Positions 32,201 through 36,227 of a stretch of 36,227 nucleotides of DNA are shown here, one piece after another. The notes under the pieces were generated by a model, which saw only the letters and a list, made by a program, of their open reading frames with translations, made no database searches and had not been told where the DNA came from. Source of the stretch: an uncultured Acidimicrobiales bacterium. GTDB taxonomy: Bacteria > Actinomycetota > Acidimicrobiia > Acidimicrobiales > SHLQ01. Location: NCBI GenBank assembly GCA_937934655.1, contig CALGZB010000077.1:1-36227 (forward strand), given 5' to 3'. Position 1 is the first letter of the stretch. The number at the start of each line of letters is the position of its first letter. The position numbers and the translations under genes were made by a program.

Positions 32201-32672
32201 AGCGTTGGCCGAAGAACTTGCGCGGGTGGGTAAGTCGCGAAACGTCCTGGTTGAATTGCTCGGCGATGTCGAGCCCGACTACCAGGGCGCCATTCGGGCT
32301 CACGGTAAGTACCACCGAGATGACCTCCCGGCCCTTCTCGCCGGGCTGCGCCCAACCTTTATTGGCGTGTTCTCGATCTGGGCCGAAACCCATTGCTACG
32401 TCGTTTCAGAGGCATGGGCGAATGGGGTGCCGGTCTTGGTCGGGCCACTCGGCGCACCATCAGAACGGGTACGTGCCCACGGTGGCGGTGTCATCGCGGC
32501 ATCGCTCGACCCAACGCAGATCGTTGAGTTGGCGGTGGAGACAGCCCGCGACCGGACTGGCTATACCGAACTCGCCGCCCAAGCCACGGTGGCCAACGTC
32601 CGGTCCACCGCCGAGATGGCCGACGACTACCGCGTGCTCTATGCCGATCTTCTCCGCACGAAAGGCGCCTAA
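29256..32672 (+). CDS. Sulfotransferase / coiled-coil / GT2 / GT4 fusion protein
   Basis: 1138 residues, no signal peptide or membrane segment. Domain 1 (1-245) is a PAPS-type sulfotransferase: 5'-phosphosulfate loop GMHRSGTSA (7-15) and 3'-phosphate block RDPMAIARSLRTRN (Arg131, Ser139). Residues 270-385 are a charged coiled coil, then a linker rich in Asp/Thr/Lys/Asn. Domain 2 (about 455-690) is a GT2 glycosyltransferase: LTVIIPIYNAFEALQRC, VLIDDASPD, NRNLGFTN-like NDRNLGFTNTVNRGL, donor motif LNSDTLV and acceptor text GYGEENDFCMKL. Domain 3 (about 735-1130) is a GT4/GT-B enzyme: HDGGGGTEYHVNDL, LTLHDFYMACPS, ILLVGAINASKG and VVSEAWANGVPVLVG. Product, order and acceptor are unknown. It starts a run of sulfotransferase genes. 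Confidence 0.9.
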   Translation: MGLYVVGMHRSGTSAITEALAALPFDLPEPHAMVGGNESNPRGHWEVSALTDFNQDLLERAGAGWLAPSTGAIAEMARLSQPEMGLDAQAQRVFDDAFPGPGWLFKDPRLSITLPFWRRVLGPNPAVLVLRDPMAIARSLRTRNRLAIPFGLALWERYLRSSVVAMEGMAVHVTTFSGIAAGGQPVVDLVEFAAKSLNVAIPSDIEERIHQVIDPELRHHDGGPDTDHDLLSPEQAQLLELLYDAEGNHAEFKLGIESIPETPGLDLTFESAAAFEMAMQLEAAELSDSLTTSFDRREAEWSDRFADIEEYEQKRQQLLLAEIDRLRDLLASAEHVHHALSAEGVQKDLDAAQLKIELDTAAHHRNLNAIELDRLKSRRAVRYAMRFADGMRKAGILDKEDTDGNTKDSTKDNREDTALAAAAPSDGARPLPVPGRRSGSEFAAVADAIESGYFDRPLTVIIPIYNAFEALQRCLEAFRRFTPDEVHLVLIDDASPDERITQVIAQIADRPNTTLLANDRNLGFTNTVNRGLAEHFDAAEAAGAAPGDVVILNSDTLVTPRWTQRLRAVAHEDPTYATVTPLSNAAGVFSFTSPLPGGPDAAARLSTVMARGSNFLRPTGPTGNGFCLFVKAEALAVVSELDGEAFPRGYGEENDFCMKLVAEGFTHVIADDVAIFHEESASFGNTARDELIEAGMAVLDERYPEYRSKAQAFVESSDFVAARANASAAIESNDGTMRRRALTVIHDGGGGTEYHVNDLTAAMRDQYEPLLLVPHGNDLVLWSADNPEERIEVTRWTLSKPWDVRRVDDPEVARVAVELLTRFNIEFVHVHHLIGHSFDLPRVAKALGIPVALTLHDFYMACPSVNLLDNNNTFCGGTCTAGDGRCNTPIWLENDIDLKHRFVHLWRDESRELIESVDALITPSHDTREHFSRIFGTEIGRKISVIEHGRDFDRPRVFSRSPSEDEPILILLVGAINASKGAALAEELARVGKSRNVLVELLGDVEPDYQGAIRAHGKYHRDDLPALLAGLRPTFIGVFSIWAETHCYVVSEAWANGVPVLVGPLGAPSERVRAHGGGVIAASLDPTQIVELAVETARDRTGYTELAAQATVANVRSTAEMADDYRVLYADLLRTKGA

Positions 32673-32677
32673 CCGGT

Positions 32678-33436
32678 TTGGCCAGCGACCCGTTCTTTAT
32701 CCTCGGTAGTCCCCGCAGCGGGACGACCATGCTGCGCGACCTCCTGCGCTCTGTGCCGGGTCTCTTTTGCCCAGAGGAGACCCACTTCTATCGCTGGGGC
32801 CAGCCATACCGGACCCCCCAGTACCGGCGGCAGTACCTCAAGAATAAGACCCTCGAACATCACCGCGAGCTCGACGGCATTGCCGAAGAAGAGGTCATCG
32901 AATTGTTCGAGCGGGCGCGGTCGCGGCGGGAATTCACCGATGGCTACCTTGCGCTCTACCTTGAAAAACAGGGCGCCCCGGCCGATGCCCGCTGGTTCGA
33001 CAAAACACCGCAGAACGTGTTTGGTCTTTCCCTGATGGCGCACGACTATCCGGTGAGCCGTTTCGTACATATCTTCCGCAACCCCCTCAACGTGGTTGCG
33101 AGTCTCAAGGTTGGCAAGGTGATGTCGCTGCCCGATCCAGTCGCGGCGGCCAACTACTGGCGCGAATCGGTGGTTATCGCCGAGAGCTACCGCGCCTCTC
33201 ATCCCGACCGGATGTTGTCGGTCTCCTACGAGGACCTCACACATCGCCCGGTCACCGAGGTCGACAACATCTGCGCGTTCGTTGACGTTGCGACCCCAGC
33301 CAGCGATGAGCTCTCCGGAGTGAAACCCGAAGCCAACCAGTTCGAGAACGTGCTCGATGCCGACGAGATTCGTCTCGTTCGCACGATTACCGAATCGGTC
33401 GTGGCCGAGTACGGCTACAACTTCGAAAAGTTCTAG
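32678..33436 (+). CDS. Sulfotransferase family protein
   Basis: 252 residues. Cytosolic PAPS-dependent sulfotransferase. The 5'-phosphosulfate loop is FILGSPRSGTTMLRDLLRSV (residues 6-25), followed by PEETHFYRWG, a WFDKTPQN block and the 3'-phosphate block FRNPLNVVASLKVGK. The end SYEDLTHRPVTEVDNICAFV is typical of the Sulfotransfer_3 group. The start is TTG at 32678, 5 bp after the fusion gene; GAAAGG lies 11 nt upstream. The next gene begins 3 bp after its stop, so it is clearly in one operon. The acceptor is probably a sugar on the same glycan, by context only. Confidence 0.9.
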   Translation: MASDPFFILGSPRSGTTMLRDLLRSVPGLFCPEETHFYRWGQPYRTPQYRRQYLKNKTLEHHRELDGIAEEEVIELFERARSRREFTDGYLALYLEKQGAPADARWFDKTPQNVFGLSLMAHDYPVSRFVHIFRNPLNVVASLKVGKVMSLPDPVAAANYWRESVVIAESYRASHPDRMLSVSYEDLTHRPVTEVDNICAFVDVATPASDELSGVKPEANQFENVLDADEIRLVRTITESVVAEYGYNFEKF

Positions 33437-33439
33437 GAG

Positions 33440-34390
33440 ATGACCAGCGACCCGACGCCGCCTCTCCCATCGTTTGTTTGTGTTGGTGTCGAGAAGTGCG
33501 GCACGACGTCGCTTCACCGGATGCTCGACCAGCATCCCGACGTGTACCTCGGACGCTTTAAAGAGCACTTCTTCTTCAACCGCGAGTTCGAGAGGGGCGT
33601 CGACTGGTACCACGACCGGTACAGCACCTACGACGGCCAAGAGCTGGTAGGCGACATCACCCCCAGCTACTTCCGTAACCCAAAGTCTTACGACCGCATC
33701 AGCGAACTGTGTGGTGCGGACACCAAAGGCATCTTGGTGCTGCGCCAGCCTTTCATTCGGGCGTGGTCGCACTACAACCACCAGTTACTACGAGCGAAGT
33801 TCGATGTGGGATTCCACAAGACCTTCGACCACCCACTTATCGACGTCGATTACACCAAAGTCGTCCGACGGTTTCAGAACCACTTCGGCGATCGCGGCCT
33901 CGTGCTCATCTATGAAGATGATCTCGTGGCCGACCCGCTGGTCGCTGCAGGAGCAGTGGGGGAGCACCTTGGCATCGCCATCGAAGGTGTTGAATCGCGC
34001 TGGTCCAACCGGGGAATGGCGTCGCACTATGTGGTTATCGAGCCGGACCAACCACTGGAAACCGACGAAGGGCCGATGGCGGCAACCGCACATGCCCTGG
34101 TCTTTGTTTCTCGGCCCGAGCTCTCGTCGGTGACACCCGATCCATCGCCGGAACTCATCGCCGAAGCATTCGACCGCCAGGAGCAGTGGACCAGATCCCT
34201 CGATGCTGCTTCAGTTCAGCCGATGACCGGTACCGTATTTGGCACGGTTGTTGATGACCTCGAAACGTTGCTGGAACGCTCGCTGGAAAGCTGGCGAACC
34301 ATTGGCGAACCGCCAACCTACGACCTTGCCCCAATCCCCGGCGCTGTGCTCGAACGAGCAGGCGTTGCCCGTCCACAAGCTGATTCCTGA
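33440..34390 (+). CDS. Sulfotransferase, heparan-sulfate (NDST) type
   Basis: 316 residues. The text matches the Sulfotransfer_1 carbohydrate branch that includes heparan sulfate N/O-sulfotransferases: FVCVGVEKCGTTSLHRMLDQHPDV (5'-phosphosulfate loop), FKEHFFF (the catalytic position of NDST-like enzymes), VGDITPSYF and the 3'-phosphate block ILVLRQPFIRAWSHYNHQL. The similarity to glycan sulfotransferases is the best evidence that the locus sulfates a polysaccharide. AGGAG abuts the ATG with no spacing, so translation probably depends on coupling to the gene 3 bp upstream. The last 100 residues are less conserved. Confidence 0.9.
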   Translation: MTSDPTPPLPSFVCVGVEKCGTTSLHRMLDQHPDVYLGRFKEHFFFNREFERGVDWYHDRYSTYDGQELVGDITPSYFRNPKSYDRISELCGADTKGILVLRQPFIRAWSHYNHQLLRAKFDVGFHKTFDHPLIDVDYTKVVRRFQNHFGDRGLVLIYEDDLVADPLVAAGAVGEHLGIAIEGVESRWSNRGMASHYVVIEPDQPLETDEGPMAATAHALVFVSRPELSSVTPDPSPELIAEAFDRQEQWTRSLDAASVQPMTGTVFGTVVDDLETLLERSLESWRTIGEPPTYDLAPIPGAVLERAGVARPQADS

Positions 34391-34406
34391 GGCTGACTCA
34401 AAGACT

Positions 34407-35396
34407 ATGCAGACCGAAGACATCAAGTACCACAGCCGTTTCGGCGGCAATTGGATCGACACCGACCGCTTCGCCGAAGAACTCGCCGCCCGCGTGAGCG
34501 ACGGTCGAATCTCCGACGAACTCGCCGAGCAGATCGCCATCTTCGAACGTGACGGCTACGTCATCATGCGAGGCATTGTGCCCGAGGAGCTTCTCACCGC
34601 CATCGACGATGAGGTCGAGTCGGCTTGGGAACCCGGGAGCGGCTTTCTTGGTCGGAACCCGAAGCTCGGTCTGAAGTGGGCGCACCAATTTCCCGCCGAC
34701 GGTCGCCGTCGAATCGTCGACCCCATCGTCAACGCTCCAAGCGCGCAACTGGCCGCATTCGTGCCCGAGATTCGAGACTTCCTCGAAGCGATCTTTGACG
34801 AAACACCAATGGCGTTCCAATCTCTGTTCTTCGAACGTGGCTCTCAGCAGCGAATCCATCAGGACACCGCCTACGTCGTCACCAACGCTCCGGTCCGCCT
34901 TGCTGCGGCCTGGATTGCGCTCGAGGACGTCGAAGAAGGTAACGGTGAGCTGGTGTATTACCCCGGTAGTCACCGGTTTGATGAGTTCTTGTTTGGGAAC
35001 GAGGACGACGTCTCGAAGTCGTGGAACATCGGACGCGATGGTCAACCAATGCACCAGGAGTTTCTGGCCGGCCTCGATAATCAGGCGGCCGAACGAGGCA
35101 TCGAGAAAGCTCGTTTCCTTCCAAAGCGGGGCGATGTCCTTCTGTGGCATGCCGACCTTGCCCACGGTGGTTCAAAGCAGACCAACGAAGAGGCCACGCG
35201 ACGCAGCATCGTGGTGCACTACACGCCGCTGTCGACCGAACCGAACTACGTGAACTTCACCAGCCACTTCAAACCCTATGAGGTCGCTCCCGGGGCCTAT
35301 ATGAGTTCGCGCCACTACGACCCCTATCTCCTCGACTCGGAAGAACGTCCGGTTATTCCCATCGATGGACTGGGTCTCGACCCGTTCGAAGGTTAG
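34407..35396 (+). CDS. PhyH-family Fe(II)/2-oxoglutarate dioxygenase
   Basis: 329 residues from ATG 34407 (the frame is open further upstream inside the preceding gene, which I discount). Iron ligands are His151 and Asp153 (RIHQDTAYV) and His253 (HADLAHGGS), and Arg265/Arg266 (EEATRRSIVVHY) should bind 2-oxoglutarate. Additional family text: LAAAWIALEDVEEGNGELVYYPGSHR. It differs clearly from the PhyH gene at 6436-7257, so the two are not recent copies. It lies between sulfotransferase genes, 16 bp after the one before, so its substrate may be the same glycan or its lipid carrier; that is inference. Confidence 0.9.
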   Translation: MQTEDIKYHSRFGGNWIDTDRFAEELAARVSDGRISDELAEQIAIFERDGYVIMRGIVPEELLTAIDDEVESAWEPGSGFLGRNPKLGLKWAHQFPADGRRRIVDPIVNAPSAQLAAFVPEIRDFLEAIFDETPMAFQSLFFERGSQQRIHQDTAYVVTNAPVRLAAAWIALEDVEEGNGELVYYPGSHRFDEFLFGNEDDVSKSWNIGRDGQPMHQEFLAGLDNQAAERGIEKARFLPKRGDVLLWHADLAHGGSKQTNEEATRRSIVVHYTPLSTEPNYVNFTSHFKPYEVAPGAYMSSRHYDPYLLDSEERPVIPIDGLGLDPFEG

Positions 35397-35406
35397 GCGT
35401 TTCTCG

Positions 35407-36186
35407 ATGCGGGTTTTGGTGTTTGGACAGGCGAAGTCAGGGACGACCGCGCTGATGCGGTCGCTCAGCGACGCAATGAATCGACAGTCCGCCACACCGG
35501 TGACCGAGGTGCTCGAGCCCGACAATCTCAACGACGTCGATCGCAGTCCCGACCCCCTGGTCGTGAAGAAGCTCTTTGGGCCACACGATCGCGAAGAGAG
35601 CGTCTCGTACCGGGATTTCGACCACCGACTGTTTATCGTGCGAGACCCTCGCGATCGCATCATCAGTTCTCTTCTGTACGACGTGTATGGCCGCACCGGA
35701 GTGGACCTCGCGGCGATGCAGCCGTTCCTTGATCTTCTTGAAGCCAAAGAGAAGGATCCCCGATCGGTGTCGCTTCTTGTGCTCCACCACGTGTATTGGA
35801 AGCTCACCGGTATCGATCTACTCAGCAATGCGGTGCGATCTACCCAGCGCGCTCGCAGCTTCTGGAGGAACCAAGGCAGCGATTGGACCTTGGTGCAGTA
35901 CGAAGACTTCGTGGCCGGGGACACGTCGGAGCTCGCCCAACAACTGGGGGTCGAGACATTGGCCCAGCCAGAGATCACTGGCGACCTTGCCCGGGTGTCA
36001 AGAACGAGAGCGTCGGGTTCATGGCGCCATTGGTTGACCCCAGCGGACCAATTGGTCTTGGAACCAGCGACCCATAACTTCTTGACCGAGTTCGGCTACG
36101 ACATCGACTGGAAGCTCCACCCGGAGCCAGTGGTCGAGCGCTCAGAGACCAGCGACTACGTCCGCAGCCTCCTCCAAGACCGCTAG
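35407..36186 (+). CDS. Sulfotransferase family protein
   Basis: 259 residues from ATG 35407; a start at 35365 would overlap the dioxygenase gene and add 14 residues before the natural first strand. The 5'-phosphosulfate loop is VLVFGQAKSGTTALMRSL, and the 3'-phosphate block is FIVRDPRDRIISSLLYDVYG. The middle is helical (LDLLEAKEKDPRSVSLLVLHHVYWKL), and the C-terminal SRTRASGSWRHWLTPADQLVLE resembles the PAPS-closing loop of Sulfotransfer_1 enzymes. It is the fourth sulfotransferase domain in 7 kb. The run may go on past the right edge. Confidence 0.88.
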   Translation: MRVLVFGQAKSGTTALMRSLSDAMNRQSATPVTEVLEPDNLNDVDRSPDPLVVKKLFGPHDREESVSYRDFDHRLFIVRDPRDRIISSLLYDVYGRTGVDLAAMQPFLDLLEAKEKDPRSVSLLVLHHVYWKLTGIDLLSNAVRSTQRARSFWRNQGSDWTLVQYEDFVAGDTSELAQQLGVETLAQPEITGDLARVSRTRASGSWRHWLTPADQLVLEPATHNFLTEFGYDIDWKLHPEPVVERSETSDYVRSLLQDR

Positions 36187-36202
36187 GTCGGCGCAGCGAA
36201 GC

Positions 36203-36227
36203 CGGCAGCGCTAAGTCGGCAGCGCTA
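36203..36227 (+). repeat. Direct repeat at the right edge, possibly a truncated tandem array
   Basis: CGGCAGCGCTA occurs at 36203-36213 and 36217-36227, a 14-bp period cut by the window end, just after the last sulfotransferase stop. Confidence 0.7.

Overview
The window looks like a piece of a high-GC actinobacterial chromosome. Supporting signs are GC-rich codon use, a mycothiol-dependent-isomerase-type protein, many secreted lipoproteins, a class III adenylate cyclase, GTG/TTG starts, and many genes that start 6-7 nt after a TANNNT box, as in leaderless actinobacterial transcripts. A marine Acidimicrobiia-type host is my guess, not something the sequence proves. I see 36 protein genes, one truncated by the left edge, and no rRNA, tRNA, CRISPR array or insertion sequence.

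Positions 1-7257. A SulP anion permease with a STAS domain and the start of a probable cyclic-nucleotide-binding domain runs off the left edge, with a DinB/mycothiol-isomerase-type protein just upstream. A three-gene secreted set follows: cupredoxin, beta-helix lipoprotein and DUF1996 lipoprotein. It converges on an opposite-strand phytanoyl-CoA-dioxygenase-like gene plus adenylate cyclase.

Positions 7390-12389. This is an accessory-looking stretch with a secreted helical protein, a nucleotide-sugar glycosyltransferase, a small lipoprotein, a VapBC toxin-antitoxin operon with a clear operator/promoter, a second toxin-antitoxin-like pair, an orphan reading frame that looks frameshifted, and a conserved hypothetical gene.

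Positions 12540-21861. Mostly housekeeping or enzymatic genes: sirtuin, methyltransferase, a degenerate cellulose-synthase-like membrane protein coupled to a patatin lipase, a rhodanese-MoeB fusion without zinc cysteines, a Thr/Pro-rich lipoprotein, a histidine phosphatase, a class V aminotransferase and a Nudix hydrolase.

Positions 21901-36186. A surface-glycan locus. It has a flippase-like membrane protein, the dTDP-rhamnose genes rmlA, rmlC, rmlB and rmlD followed by a terminator, a convergent SpoIID-domain secreted protein, then a 1138-residue sulfotransferase/coiled-coil/GT2/GT4 fusion followed by three more sulfotransferases and a second phytanoyl-CoA-dioxygenase-like enzyme. The simplest reading is synthesis, sulfation and possibly hydroxylation of a rhamnose-containing extracellular polysaccharide. 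That locus is my best candidate for an undescribed system in the window.
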